From NCBI GenBank assembly GCA_028023455.1, contig JAQFVV010006246.1:2405501-2469500 (forward strand): DNA of 64,000 bases, read 5' to 3'. How positions within the stretch are numbered: position 1 is the stretch's first letter; each line of letters opens with the position of its first letter. Both the position numbers and the translations under genes were made by a program. The DNA comes from Epiperipatus broadwayi (Eukaryota > Onychophora > Udeonychophora > Euonychophora > Peripatidae). Of the stretch, positions 45,148 through 55,960 are shown piece by piece. The notes below the pieces were generated by a model that was not told the DNA's origin, did no database searches, and saw only the letters and a program-made list of their open reading frames with translations.

Positions 45148-45639
45148 ATGTCAGCATATGTAGATAGTCTTATACATGATATTCCTCCATCATTTGATTG
45201 TTATATTAGGGATACAACCCATTTTCTTTCTATTTTAGAAAATATCAAATCTATACTATCGAGTGAATATTTTTTGGTGACATTAGACATTACGTCATTG
45301 TATACTAATATACCTCATGAAGATGGAATTAGAGTTACTGAATTTGTTTTAAAAGAGAAAGAATATGATTAGCACAAAATTATGACTGTTGTTGAATTAG
45401 TGAATTTATTTTTAAAGAATAATTATTTTGTTTTTAACTCTATCTATTATTTACAGAAGCAAGGTAATGCAATGGGAACAAAAATGGCACCAAATTATGC
45501 AAACATTTTTATGGCTCAATTGGAAAGCTCTATATTTGAGAAGGCTAGCCTTAAATTACCTCATTCTTGGCTGAGATATATAGATGATGTCTTTGTGATC
45601 TGGCCATACAATGATAATTTTAATAATAATAATATATAA
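45148..45639 (+). pseudogene. Penelope RT catalytic core
   Basis: Two frames split by a stop at about 45370: the first with LVTLDITSLYTNIPHEDGI (first catalytic Asp), the second with QKQGNAMGTKMAPNYANIFM and LRYIDDVFVIW (the catalytic Asp pair). All three catalytic aspartates are retained. The frame ends at a TAA after an N-rich stretch, and coding resumes with NFSKTVVHFLDVEITY downstream. Confidence 0.9.
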
Positions 45640-45902
45640 TTTTCAATGAATTTTTCTAAAACAGTGGTTCATTTTCTTGATGTTGAGATTACTTATAGTG
45701 ATGGTATTCTTAGTATTAACATATATATGAAGCCAACTGATAGTCATGCTGACCTACATTTTTATAGTAATCACCCTAAGCATTAAAAGACAAATATTCC
45801 TTGCAGTCAATTTTTAAGGATTAATTGGCCAACTCACAAACTGAAGACAAAGCCTATTGTTAAAACATATTCGCCTTTAATATTAAATTCAACTCAGATA
45901 TG

Positions 45903-46512
45903 TTTATAAAAAGTATATTACTAATTTTTCAGGTTATGAAAGTGAACGAAAGTTCTTTCAAAAATAAATTGCTATTTATTTATTATAAAATATTCAATTT
46001 CGGCAAATTTAAAAGCAAATGTCTAAACAAAAAAGTGCTGACGCAAACCCTTTTTTTTTAATTTTACGTTATGGAAAAGTAAAGATTTCTTTTTGCTAAA
46101 TCTTAAATATTTTTACTAAAATCTTCAATATTTTTCGAAAATAAGTTTTTTTATTATATTTTTTAAAAATTATTTTTTAATTTCTCAAATTATACTTTTT
46201 CATACTTAAATCACATTCGAAATGAAAATCTCAGCGTTTTTCTTTATTTTCTTTGATCAGGTGGTTTCTTTGTTTGTTCCAGCCAATCAGAATGTCTTTT
46301 TTGGCTGAGAGCCAGCTGACAGCCAATCACCGACAAGCTTCTTTCTTTGTTTAGCTTTAAATGCGGTTTTATTGATTTTTTACTTGTAAAATAATTCAGA
46401 AGAGGGCACCATCTTACAGAACTTTTAAAAACCTAATCAATAACTGTCAAACGAATATCCTAGCATTAAAAATAACGGAATTAGAGTGACGTCAGATGTC
46501 GACAAGAGGCCT
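45903..46512 (+). repeat. 0.6-kb CCAAT/CRE repeat family, plus-oriented copy inserted in PLE copy 2
   Basis: It interrupts the PLE between the FYSNHPKH region and the YPKGLLDRAM region. It matches 38988-39600 in inverse orientation and a fragment at 2424. It carries AGCCAATCAGAATG and AGCCAATCACC (CCAAT boxes), a perfect CRE octamer TGACGTCA at about 46488, and GAGGCGGGAAAAGG just beyond the end. No open reading frame. Likely a MITE or SINE with promoter-like sequence. Confidence 0.8.
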
Positions 46513-46547
46513 CGTAAGAGGCGGGAAAAGGATTAAAAGAATTTGCA

Positions 46548-46905
46548 GTGATCAATATAAAATATCCTAAAGGTCTGTTAGATAGGGCCATGGTAAAATC
46601 TTCAAAAGTTGGCAGGCAGGAACTTCTTCTGTATAAGAAAAGTACGAGTCAGTTGATAAATATACCACTGGTTCTTACCTTCAATTATGATTTGCCTAAT
46701 ATTAACCAAATATTATGGAAACATTTTTAATATATTAAATTCCACAGATTATCTGAGATCTGTTTTTCCCTATCCACCTAAAGTTGTATATCGTAGACAT
46801 AGGACACTTAGGGATAGACTCGTAAGGACACCTTTTGGTTCTAATTTTGTGTCAGAAAAAGGAACAGGTAGGAACTTCTGTATAAGAAAAGAAAGAGTCA
46901 GTTGA
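46548..46905 (+). pseudogene. post-RT region of PLE copy 2
   Basis: YPKGLLDRAMVKSSKVGRQE, then INIPLVLTFNYDLPNINQIL, then YPPKVVYRRHRTLRDRLVRT and FGSNFVSEKG, in two overlapping frames. This is the region between RT and nuclease of Penelope elements (xGYPxxxLxxA, then LVLxYxPxxxxI, then RxNxLRDxLVRA). The same peptides recur in the next two tandem copies. Confidence 0.85.
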
Positions 46906-47345
46906 TAAATATACCACTGGTTCTTACCTTCAATTATGATTTGCCTAATATTAACCAAATATTATGGAAACATTTTAATATATTAAATTCCACAGATTAT
47001 CTGAGATCTGTTTTTCCCTATCCACCTAAAGTTGTATATCGTAGACATAGGACACTTAGGGATAGACTCGTAAGGACACCTTTTGGTTCTAATTTTGTGT
47101 CAGAAAAAGGAACAGGTAGGAACTTCTGTATAAGAAAAGAAAGAGTCAGTTGATAAATATACCACTGGTTCTTACATTCAATGATGATTTTCCTAATATT
47201 AACCAAATATTATGGAAACATTTTAATATATTAAATTCCACAGATTATCTGAGATCTGTTTTTCCCTATCCACCTAAAGTTGTATATCATAGACATAGGA
47301 CACTAGGGATAGACTCATAAGGACACCTTTTGGCACTAATTTTGT
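46614..47345 (+). repeat. 248-bp unit in three tandem copies
   Basis: Units start AGGAACTTCTG at 46616 (here AGGAACTTCTTCTG), 46870 and 47118, so the last period is exactly 248. The copies are nearly identical. Because 248 is not a multiple of three, the duplication shifts the reading frame; each unit ends with a truncated SEKGTGRNFCIRKERVS peptide and stop. A recent event by unequal exchange or polymerase slippage, or an assembly error. Confidence 0.93.
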
Positions 47346-47780
47346 GTCAGAAAAGGGATGTTTTTCATGTGAGGATAAGATATGTCTTACATGCAAACAT
47401 ATTATCATTACAAAAATGGTTCTGGGAGATACCATTCATGGTTTTAAATGGTATATCCCCAACTATGTCAATTTTAAAAGTGTAAACTTGGTATATTTAA
47501 TAGAATGTAATAGATGAGTCAGCAAACAATCTACATATTAGAATGACCAACCATAGGTTTAATATTTTACATAAAAATGAAGATAGACCAGTTTCTAAAC
47601 ATTTCAATTTACATGATCAGATCAATTGATGATTTAGGAGTGGTTATATTGGAAGATATTTTTTCTTCCATGAGAGAAAGAAAGCAGGAGAGTTTTTTTA
47701 TTTTTAAATTTAAGACATTACATCCTCATGGGATAAGGAGTTTTTTTTATTTTTTAATTTAAGACATTACATCCTCATGG
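47340..47780 (+). pseudogene. Cys block and GIY-YIG nuclease remnant of PLE copy 2
   Basis: CFSCEDKICLTCKHI near 47360 is the cysteine-rich element before the nuclease. VNLVYLIECNR follows near 47480 (the GIY-like strand), then a deletion removes the YIG segment. RMTNHRF and PVSKHFNLHD (near 47540-47615) and IDDLGVVILEDIFSSM (near 47625-47670) give the rest of the domain. Frame changes occur in between. Confidence 0.8.
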
Positions 47781-47785
47781 GATGA
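47690..47785 (+). repeat. about 55-bp tandem duplication at the PLE end
   Basis: The unit GAG-T(n)-ATTT(n)AAATTTAAGACATTACATCCTCATGGGAT occurs twice with differing T-runs. It encodes FKTLHPHGI in the first copy and breaks the frame. Confidence 0.88.
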
Positions 47786-48259
47786 ATATGAATATAGGTA
47801 CTATCACATCTTTGAATTACCTGGTTTCCTAGGGATTTGTTTTTTTATTTCCTAAATAGTTATTTTTTATTTCCCAAATAATTATTTTATAGGTGGAATA
47901 ACACGAAGTGGAATAAATATAAAATATATATAAATGATATATATGTATAAGATGTATATAGTAAAATACATATAGTAGAGTATATATATATACAGGTTTT
48001 TTTTGGTGTGTACATATATAATAATACATTTTTATTGTTTTTGATGTATTTTAATATATAATAATTATGTATGGTTTTAGTTTTTTAAAATAAGTTTTTT
48101 GTGAAATAATTTTTTTAGTATTTTTTATATAAAGTTTTGTAAATATATATGTATATTTTTATACAAAGTTTTTAAAGATTTTTAGCCTATAGGAATTAGT
48201 TTTGTTATCTGAAATGTATCTGGAATATTTTAGTGCTTAATTTCTGTAAATAGCCATTT

Positions 48260-48303
48260 TGCTTTCTGATGAAAACTAGTCTGCTGGTTGAAATATTAAA
48301 GCA
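48260..48303 (+). ncRNA. candidate type I hammerhead ribozyme
   Basis: Stem I TGCTTT (48260-48265) pairs exactly with AAAGCA (48298-48303). Between them are the core CTGATGA (48266-48272), one extra A, stem II AACTAG / CTGGTT (48274-48279 with 48284-48289, one G-U pair) with loop TCTG, and the core GAAA (48290-48293). TATT follows, giving a minimal stem III and an AUU cleavage triplet before AAAGCA. Hammerheads with very short stem III are known in Penelope-like elements, and this one lies about 0.5 kb downstream of PLE copy 2 on the same strand. The extra A after CTGATGA may weaken it. Confidence 0.6.
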
Positions 48304-48979
48304 GTTTTATAGAGAAGTAATTCTGCATTTTTATTATATAATAACACAGTAATATACTTGAATGGATCTTTAAATTAATTGGAAGCTATATAGCAGTGTG
48401 ACAGTTGCTATCTAGTGTAAGTTCACCCCTGAAGAAAGCCAAAGGCAGATTTTTCTGGAGTTCAAATACTGAGGCATAATGGAGCCCAAAGGAGGGGTGA
48501 GGTATAGATGAACTAGCCCAAATTGTATTTAAATTTTCATGTATAAATACAGACCTAGCCATTGGAGGTAGATATGATAATAGGTTGTGTACTTAATTGT
48601 GTCATTTACAGCATCCTACCTGAAGACCCTAGATCTGACTGTAGTAAAATATGTTTCTCTTTTGTGGTAAATCCCAGCCCATTACATCTGGCACAGCCAA
48701 TCATGGGGCACTGAATCATAAAAACCTGGCCTGTTACATCTGCCACCAAACTTTAGAGGTATAAAACTGGAAGTTTCTAAAGAGATCCAGCCATTGACTT
48801 GATAAATTAAAAAAAATATATTTTTTTCTCTTTTCCTTTGTACTTATTTTTTATGAAACTTCAACAGTATACAAGGCTGATGAATTTACCTGAATAACAA
48901 GCAATTGATGCTTCCTTAAAAGAGTGAGACTCCTGAACTTAAATCATTTCCAAGCAAACACATCAAAAAACTCATGAAA
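48304..48979. other. region between PLE copy 2 and Gypsy copy B
   Basis: No coding region. CCTGAAGAAAGCC at about 48429 is another motif of the CTGAAGA type. 48600-48780 has two AAATCC/AAACC-type blocks with CCxxTTACATCTG(G/C)CAC, possibly the primer-binding or LTR area of Gypsy copy B (inference). Confidence 0.35.
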
Positions 48980-49283
48980 ACATTGAATCCAAGTTAACTG
49001 ATGAAAATCAAATTACAAACTGAGACCAATAAATAAATAAATAATAAACCAAATTAAAATAGATGATTTAGGTAAATAAAAGGACAGGCCAAAAAGTAGG
49101 CATTAAAACAACATATACGCAAAAATAGAAAAGTTAAACATAAACACTAAATGGTGAAAAGTAGCAGAAGGCCCTATGACAGATATCTATTTATATCTCT
49201 AAAAAATAAGTAACCTTATACTCAAATGTTGTAAGGAAGTTTGATAATAACCAGAAGTGGAAAATAATTATTGTGTAAACATG

Positions 49284-50045
49284 AAACATTCTGAGAAATC
49301 ACAAAGTAGTAGTGATAGTGAAGAAGAAGATGCTACTGTTAGCCATGGGGAAAGGTTTTCATGTACTCAAATATCTGGGGGGGAGAGTCAATGACTCCTC
49401 CACAGGTATACATTACAAACTGTGTGACACCACAAACACAAAGCACTCAATGATGAGATGGCTCAAGTATCCAAAATCAAAGAAGCACAGGCTGCATGAA
49501 ATAAGATGACACTAGAACAAATGTTTCAAATGATTATGAAAATAAACCAGTGAATGGAATTGATATAAAAGCAAAGTTGGACCATAGGATGGTGAGTATG
49601 AAAGGAGAAATAAACAATAATGTGGGCAGTATTGAAACAAAGATGGACCATAGGATTGTCAGCATGGATGAGAATTTAAAAATAAATATGAATAATATAA
49701 GATCAGATTTAAAAACAGAAATAAAGGATATACAAACTAGACTGTCAACTGACATGGAACAGTTGTCAATAAGCCTAAGCAGTGTCCAAAGTGATAACAC
49801 TGAAATGAAGCAAACACTGGGTGAGATGAGAAATAGATAAGAAGGTTGTGAAATGTCAATGGCAATTTGAGGACTTTAAGTTTAGCATAGTTAATCAGTT
49901 AAGATGTCTACAGAATCAAAAAAAACTTAATGATGAGGTACATGCAGGTCCAGAGAGAATTGCAGGACATCCACTCAAAGATTGGAGATGTACAACAAGA
50001 CAGTGGATGCCCTGGACCATAATATCAAATGTCTCAAGATAAAGA
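49284..50045 (+). pseudogene. coiled-coil N-terminal part of Gypsy copy B gag
   Basis: Starts with ATG at 49284 (KHSEKSQSSSDSEEEDATVS). The frame changes, then 49550-49840 gives DHRMVSMKGEINN, SIETKMDHRIVSMDENLKIN and KDIQTRLSTDMEQLS. The heptad spacing of Met/Ile/Leu indicates a coiled coil. 49848-50042 continues with CQWQFEDFKF. Copy A shows matching motifs (CQQHF, IDSMGESLKTNMNKI). Extended coiled coils before the capsid are unusual for Gypsy gags. Confidence 0.7.
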
Positions 50046-50351
50046 TGGCCTCAGCAGAAACCAAAGTGATCTTGAATAGGGAATTTTGGAGGAAATGGTG
50101 GTGAATACAATTAGGACATGTGATCAGATGGATGAAGCCATCAATCAGACTGATAGTGATCGAATCCCAGCTATGCTAAAACATACCAGCCATTTGAATA
50201 TGACAGACTGAAATAGAAATGAAGGCCCAGAACAGTAGGGAGAAATATGGTAAACAATCTGGAGAATGCCTTCAAGGATCTTCATATGTAAAGTGACCCC
50301 TGTGTGGAATTACTTTCCCATATCAGATAATGCACAGGAGAGTATTTTAAT

Positions 50352-51143
50352 TTGGAAAAGATAATTCCAAGTACCTATCAAGTCAACCCTGATAACCAAC
50401 TGTCTATCGCACAAATAAACTCCATGGAGGCTAGCAAGATGCATGGTCATACAACACAGATCAGTACAATCAACCAATTTGTAAGACTCAAAGTATTCAA
50501 GGGAGCTACCAATGATGCCCCTATAGAATACCTTAGGAATCTTAATCTTTATTCTCTATAAACCACAATTTATTAGGAGGGAGAAATGGTAATCACATAC
50601 AGCCTCCTCCAAGGGAATGCATTGATGTGGTAGGAATTATTGTTCCAAACCCCTACACCTTCAATGACTATCAAATATTATTGATAAAAATTTCTGAAGT
50701 AGAAACAGGCATGAAGCCTTGCTTTATCAGTTGTTTCAAGAAAATATTGGTCAATGCTAAAAAAGGAAATAATCAAATTCTTTCACTAGCAGGTCACTAA
50801 ATGATGAATGTTGAACATGTATTGCCCGAGTGAAAGTGAAATACTTAGGATCATTAAAAGGAATTTACCCATTAAATTTGAATAGTTACTTTTGTGTATA
50901 AATGCTAAAAGCATAGAGCTGCTAGTTGAATTATTAAATATCATAGACATGAATAGTACTATTATATCCACTAGAACATTTGAACAGAGAAAGAAGAGAC
51001 AACTGTTAATACCATGTTTTATAAAAAGAGGAAGAACAATAGTGATGCCAGCCATTGGAAGGGAAATCACTACAACAATACCTGTTCACCTAACAAAAAC
51101 CAGACTAACAATGGTAAAAATAGGGCAAGCCCCCCCCCCCTAA
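50352..51143 (+). pseudogene. capsid part of Gypsy copy B gag
   Basis: INQFVRLKVFKGATNDAPIE then YLRNLNLYSL matches the capsid N-terminal FxGxxxEDxxxFLxxFxLY pattern. LLQGNALMW corresponds to LxGxAxxWY. A later frame 50892-51143 is basic near its end. A C11 run lies at 51130-51140, just after a proline tract. A zinc knuckle was not found. Confidence 0.65.
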
Positions 51144-51699
51144 TAGCTCAGGGAAATCCCTGTAACCAGGGTGCAATAAACACACTCTCATAATCCAACA
51201 GAAACCAAACTAGAGAGATACTTGAGGCCATGTTCCTCATCTCAAGACACCAAAATGACAAAGATGAATGTGAAGCAAACTCTGGATCAAGAAATCAGTA
51301 ATCAGATGTGTTTGTGGGAAGATAAAGCATCTATTTTCACTGTACAAATTTGCCTCATGATAGAGCTTTTTTTGAGGGTGTGCTGGTTATAGCTGTCAGA
51401 TTTTGGAAAGATTTCAGTTGTGTCAGATAGGTTCTATCATCAAATTCTGACTAAAAACCCTGCCACTGAAATTGATTCAAATTACTATGGCTAACAGCAG
51501 GAAAGCTAAGCTAGCACAGAAGCAAATATGGGTCACATAAAAATAGACCAAACAATTCTTTATCATGTGTTTCTCATACTGAATGGCCTAATACATAGGT
51601 CATCCTACACATGAATACTTGTATTATTGATTTCTCTGATAAGTCTGTCATGCTAAACAATGAGATCTTGGAGATGACATTGTTCTGAGATATGACCTA

Positions 51700-52660
51700 T
51701 CTGAAGTTGTATAATATCTACCATCCCAGAAGCATTCATAGAAAACAATGTTGCAGTACCCGATCTACTTGAAAGTGAGGATGCACTAGAATTTCAAATG
51801 ATTATCAATGAATTTAGCCTGATTTTCTCAGAGATACCAGGGGTAATAGAGGTTTCTAACAAATAATTAAATTAGTCCATGACAAACCTCTATTACTCCT
51901 ACCATTATCTTGAAGAGATATTTAAGCAGATTAACAAAATGTTGCATCGGGTAATCATTTCCAAATGTTTTTCCCTTACTGTAACTCAGTTGTAACTGTG
52001 AATAAAGATGGGTTGATGAGATTTTGCTTAGATGCTAGGCAACTGAACAAAATTATGCTTTTGACAGGCATATTCCACTGCCCATACATGAATTACTCAT
52101 GAAATTTGGAAATGTTTTCCACTTTCAATCTAACCTTCAGCTATTGGCAGATTAAGCTAAATACAGAAGATCACCATACTCTGCCTTTCAATATGAGGGT
52201 TTTTCCTATCAGTTTAATAGGATTTCTTTTGGATTGATCAGTAATGGTGCTAGTCTAATAAGGTGTTTGGATAAAACTCTTTCTCCTGAGATCAAACAGT
52301 TCACAATCTTTATGTGGATCATGAAATAGCTGCATCTGCCATAATTGGAAAAACATCTTCAACACCTCACTCTATTCTTTGAGAAGTGCTACAAAAAATA
52401 AATCAGCTTCAAGAAGATTGCATTAGTTTGTAACCAGGTGATCTTCTTAGGTCACATCATGGTTTGCAATGGGATAAGACCTCATCCAGACAAGATCGGT
52501 GTCATTCAAGACATTCCAAACCCACCAATAAAAAGCAAAATCAATCACTTTAGGCCTATGCAATTGGTATAATCATTTCTACAGAATTTTTCTGACCACA
52601 TGGAACCATTGTTAAGACTCATTAGGAAATATAAGCAATGGAACAGGGCAGGGCATTTGT
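51700..52660 (+). pseudogene. Gypsy copy B reverse transcriptase
   Basis: Frame-shifted blocks: LEFQMIINEFSLIFSEIPG (the pre-RT segment, near 51790-51840); RFCLDARQLNK-like near 52020; PLP...ELLMKFGN near 52080-52110; a YWQIKLN-like block near 52145; YQFNRISFGLIS near 52210-52245; a VDHE block in place of YVDD near 52310; LEKHLQHL-like near 52345; VFLGHI and NGIRPDPDKIG near 52450-52500. At least eight frame changes or stops. The catalytic YVDD appears altered to Y-VDHE. Confidence 0.75.
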
Positions 52661-52689
52661 AAATATTAAAATAGGGTTCTTAGAGCAAA

Positions 52690-53080
52690 CAATGTTAGCC
52701 TTTTCTGATTTTAATAAACCATTCTTTGTCCAGACAGTAGTGGTTATGGATTAGTGGTAACTATCCCAGATGCAGGAGAAAGGGCAACCAAAAGTCCTAT
52801 ACTTTATCAGACAGCTCCTGAAAGATCCAGAAATAAATTACACAGTTACTAAGAATGAAGCACTCCCAATAGTTTGGGCCTTTTAAAAATTTTGATAGAT
52901 GCTTTTCAGATCAGAGGTGATAGTGATCACCAACCACAAAAACTTCAAATTCCTGAATCATAACTACTTGACCAACAGTCATCTAGTCAGATGGAGTCTG
53001 CTGTTACATGAATTCAATTATCCAGTGCAACACTGTAAGGGATCCAAGAACATTGTGGCTGCTATTCTTAGTTGAAACTC
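52690..53080 (+). pseudogene. Gypsy copy B RNase H
   Basis: AFSDFNKPFFVQT, then KDPEINYTVTKNEALPIVWA (the YxxTExExLAIVWA block with catalytic Glu), then VIVITNHKNFKFLNHN (TDHxxLxxL, with the Asp changed to Asn), then LVRWSLLLHEFNYPVQHCKG and KNIVAAILS (NxVADALS). Order and spacing fit; a single frameshift lies near 52730. Confidence 0.85.
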
Positions 53081-53279
53081 ATGTAGGTCAGACCAGAACT
53101 GCTTATCAGTAGATAATGACTACATTACAAATGTTATTATAATATCTGGTAGTAATGTGATAAGAACCTATCTCATATACAATTTAATAATCCACATTTA
53201 AACCCAGTCATGAAGATTTTAAAAAGAAAAACTTTTGAATGTGCAATAGGATCTTAATTTTTTAAGCTAGAAAAGATTC

Positions 53280-54220
53280 TACTATGTAGAGTAAATATCA
53301 ATACAGATGACTGGAGTGTGTGGACACTATGGCATCCACAAACCAACATAATCTACTGGCCAAGAATGGGACATCTTGAGATTGTATTATCTAGTGTGTT
53401 TGCAAGCAAAGCCATTGAACCAAAATTGCAGTATCACCCTGAACCCTATCACATCTGAAATACCAAATGAGATACTAGTGATTGATTATGGGCCATTGCC
53501 CCCATTTAATAAACAGAAATACTTGTTGTTTGCTTGTGATTCTTTTCTAAGTACATTTCTGCTTACCCAATGCAATCAAAATATTAGACACTCCAATTCA
53601 TAGTGACAGAAGCCTAAGACTATCTTAACAGATCATGTTATACCTTTCTTATTCAAAGAATGGAAGAAATCTCTAGTAAGATGTGCTCACATCCAATAAG
53701 TATCCACAGTCAAACCCTTGTGAATGTGTAATGCAGGATCAGACATTTGTATAGGACTTACCTAAGGATGAGCATAAGGGGTGAGTAAAGTAAAAGGAAC
53801 ATGTAGTCAGATACTTCAACTGGAATCGAATTAAATCTTTCAGATTCACACCCATTAGACTTGTAGGCTTTAATCAATCTATACCTACACTATTTCAGGA
53901 AGTACCAGCTCACAGGCAAACATACTTGAAGTGATATGGAAAAGAATATGCAAGGACAGTACAAACAGCTCATGGATAAGTCTGAGCAAAGGAATGAAAA
54001 CAAAAAAAGTTTATGTAATTTTAAGATAGAAGAAAAGGTTTTTATAAAAACATCCTACTTGAGTAAGAAGCAAGATAATAAATATCAAAAATTTTACTAC
54101 CCATATGTAGGACCATTCACTACTGTGAAACAGTCAGGTTCAAATGTGTTTGGGATAGATGTAGAAGAGATTAGGGGTACATATAATGCCCACATTTTGA
54201 AACTATATTGTTCAATCTGA
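53280..54220 (+). pseudogene. Gypsy copy B integrase
   Basis: GVCGHYGIHKPT (the HxGxxKT of the zinc-binding domain) at about 53310; VCLQAKPLNQN (CxxCxxxK, second Cys changed to Leu-Gln context) near 53395; PNEILVIDYGPLPPFNKQKY (WxxDYxGPLP with first catalytic Asp) near 53470; KTILTDH (second Asp) near 53615; KPL-N-C-type block near 53715. The C-terminal domain at 53936-54220 holds KVFIKTSYLSKKQDNKYQKF. Several frame changes. Confidence 0.85.
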
Positions 54221-54235
54221 ATGACCACATAATTA

Positions 54236-54789
54236 ACATACTTATCTCATATGCAAGTTAAAAAATAGGCAGGAGTTTTAGTTGAAATAAGAAAAGGGAG
54301 ATAACATGCAAAAAATGATTAGAATCATTAATTTGTGATTACTATATACCCAGTTAAGTGCTCAAAAGCAATTACTGAAATACTTTGAAACTGAGACAAA
54401 AAATTTGATCCATACAGAATGATGTACACTCCAATATTTTATTAAGACCTTCAAAAGAATTCAAAAAGTCTCAAAAAAGGATCAGGATGAAGTCTAATAA
54501 ATTAATTTGTGTCATCTGCAATATAGTCAAATTGCTGGTTGAGTTCAGACCATATGACCAAAAAAAAGAGACGCATATATAAATCTCACTTTAATATAAT
54601 GTAGCTAATGAGGTAGGAAATTATGAATGAACATGGATATAGTTGAGGAAGTATAAGGAAATAAAATTGGATAAGCTTTATAACCTGCTTTTTAAAGACA
54701 AAAATAAATACCAACACCAAATGAATACATACACTGCATAAAGCTGAAAATTTTGATTACATCATAAAATTTTAACCCTGTAAGAAGCA
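54236..54789. other. 3' region of Gypsy copy B, possible LTR
   Basis: No gene. Parts resemble the region between integrase and LTR in copy A: AGTGCTCAAAAGCAATTACT here against AGTGGTTAAAAACAATCACT there in element sense, and an AAAAAGTCTCAAAAAAGGAT block. Confidence 0.45.
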
Positions 54790-55150
54790 CAGAATTGTAA
54801 GGGTAGCTTACAATTTTTTCAAAACCAGCATTTATTTATCCACACAATCAAATCAATTCAAAACATAACTAATAGGTGAGTAAATATGCACTATCCCTTC
54901 ATTATACTGTTATTACTATGTGATTATTTGTATAGTATACGAACATGCATGGGCTGCTCACCAACACACATTAGCCAATGTGGTGAGTTTATTGGCTTTT
55001 TACCTCTGAGTTTAAGATCAAGAAACACCATGGTCTTTTTTTTTCAGTGCCAGATAAGGCAGAATGAATGTTTGTGTAAATGATAATTATTTTTCCAATA
55101 CATATATACAATTATGACAGACAAAAATAAAGCATAGCCCTTATTTCCAG
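54790..55150 (+). repeat. dispersed repeat, copy 3 (partial)
   Basis: Starts with hairpin ATTGTAAG-GGTAG-CTTACAAT, then matches 40550-40680 (TTTATTTATCCACA, CATAACTAATAGGTG, ATATGCACTA). The 65-codon frame at 54886-55083 has no family resemblance. Confidence 0.6.
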
Positions 55151-55269
55151 GAGATAGTAAAGTCACCAAGCAAGGCAGCGGTTGGTGGCCGAAGGCGGAG
55201 GGTGCTAAGAATCTCCTGATTGTTGACCTAGGCTGCCATTTGATGATGAATTTTTATTTAGGTACTTAC

Positions 55270-55960
55270 AAATGCAGATCACTCAAATAAAGAAAGATTG
55301 CAAGAATTAGAAGAAGATCTATCTTATATGGGACATTATTGGACTTTGTGAAGTTAGAAGAAAAGGTGAAGAGACAATTGATTTAAAAAGTGGACATATA
55401 CCTTATTATAAAGGCACAAATATTGGAAATACAAGTGGAGTACTGTGGAGATTGATGATGTATCGGACAGAGTGGTAAGATTAGTTATACAACTTAATAG
55501 CAGATACCAAATGCATAATTCAGGTTTATGCTCCAACAAGTTCTCGTAGTTTAGTAGAAGATTTTTATATTGATGTACAAAAGGCTTTTCATCACTGTAA
55601 ACATTTTAAAATTGTTATGAGAGACTTAAATTTTAGAATTGATAAACAAATGAAAGATGAAAGTGCTGTAGATAATTTTGGTTATGGTAATAGAAATGAG
55701 AGAGGACATAGACTTGTAGAGTTTGCTGAGAAAGAAAAACTTTATATTGAGAATTCTTTTTTTGAGAAAAATGTTAAAAGGAAATAGACATGGAAGTATC
55801 CAAATGAAGGTACAGCAGAATTGGATTATATATTGACTAACAGGAAATACACATTTCAAAATTGTAAGGTTCTTAATAAATTTAACACAGGAAGTGATCA
55901 TCGATTAGTAAGATGTAAGATATGTGTTAATGTTAAACTAGAGAGACAAAAATTATTAAG
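55270..55960 (+). pseudogene. RTE-like endonuclease domain
   Basis: Blocks in order: IIGLCEVRRKGE (catalytic Glu) near 55335; IIQVYAPTS near 55510; FKIVMRDLNFRID near 55605 (normally VMGDFNAKIG, so Gly to Arg and Phe to Leu); NFGYGNRNERGHRLVEFAE near 55675; ELDYILTNRKY near 55815; TGSDHRLVRCK near 55890 (the SDH catalytic motif). The domain is nearly complete, with four or five frame changes. Confidence 0.85.

Larger units (their letters stand above)
44815..47780 (+). mobile_element. Penelope-like retroelement copy 2
   Basis: Plus-strand frames in the expected order: ADKGGTIVIMNRDDY near 44850; FTFYPR then LVALIDL near 45070-45115; DITSLYTNIPHEDGI near 45290; GNAMGTKMAPNYANIFM near 45465; LRYIDDVFVIW near 45575; FLDVEITY near 45675; KPTDSHADLHFYSNHPKH near 45735. 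A 0.6-kb repeat then interrupts (45903-46512). The post-RT region resumes at about 46540 with YPKGLLDRAMVKS, is triplicated, and leads to a CxxC-type block and a degraded GIY-YIG region. Only a handful of stops and frameshifts, so it is younger than PLE copy 1. Confidence 0.9.
48980..54235 (+). mobile_element. Ty3/Gypsy retrotransposon copy B
   Basis: Same family as copy A. The order gag (acidic start, coiled coil, capsid), degraded protease, RT, RNase H and integrase is recognisable on the plus strand, with frequent stops and frameshifts. The leader matches copy A near ACTGAGACC at 49020 and ATAACCAGAAGTGGAAAA near 49245. LTR boundaries were not found; a purine-rich AAGAAAAGGGAG at about 54290 may be the polypurine tract, which would put the 3' LTR at about 54305 onward. 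Confidence 0.85.

Noticed and set aside
47829-48029. 66-codon Tyr/Ile-rich minus frame
   Set aside because: A product of (AT)n and TATATG repeats.
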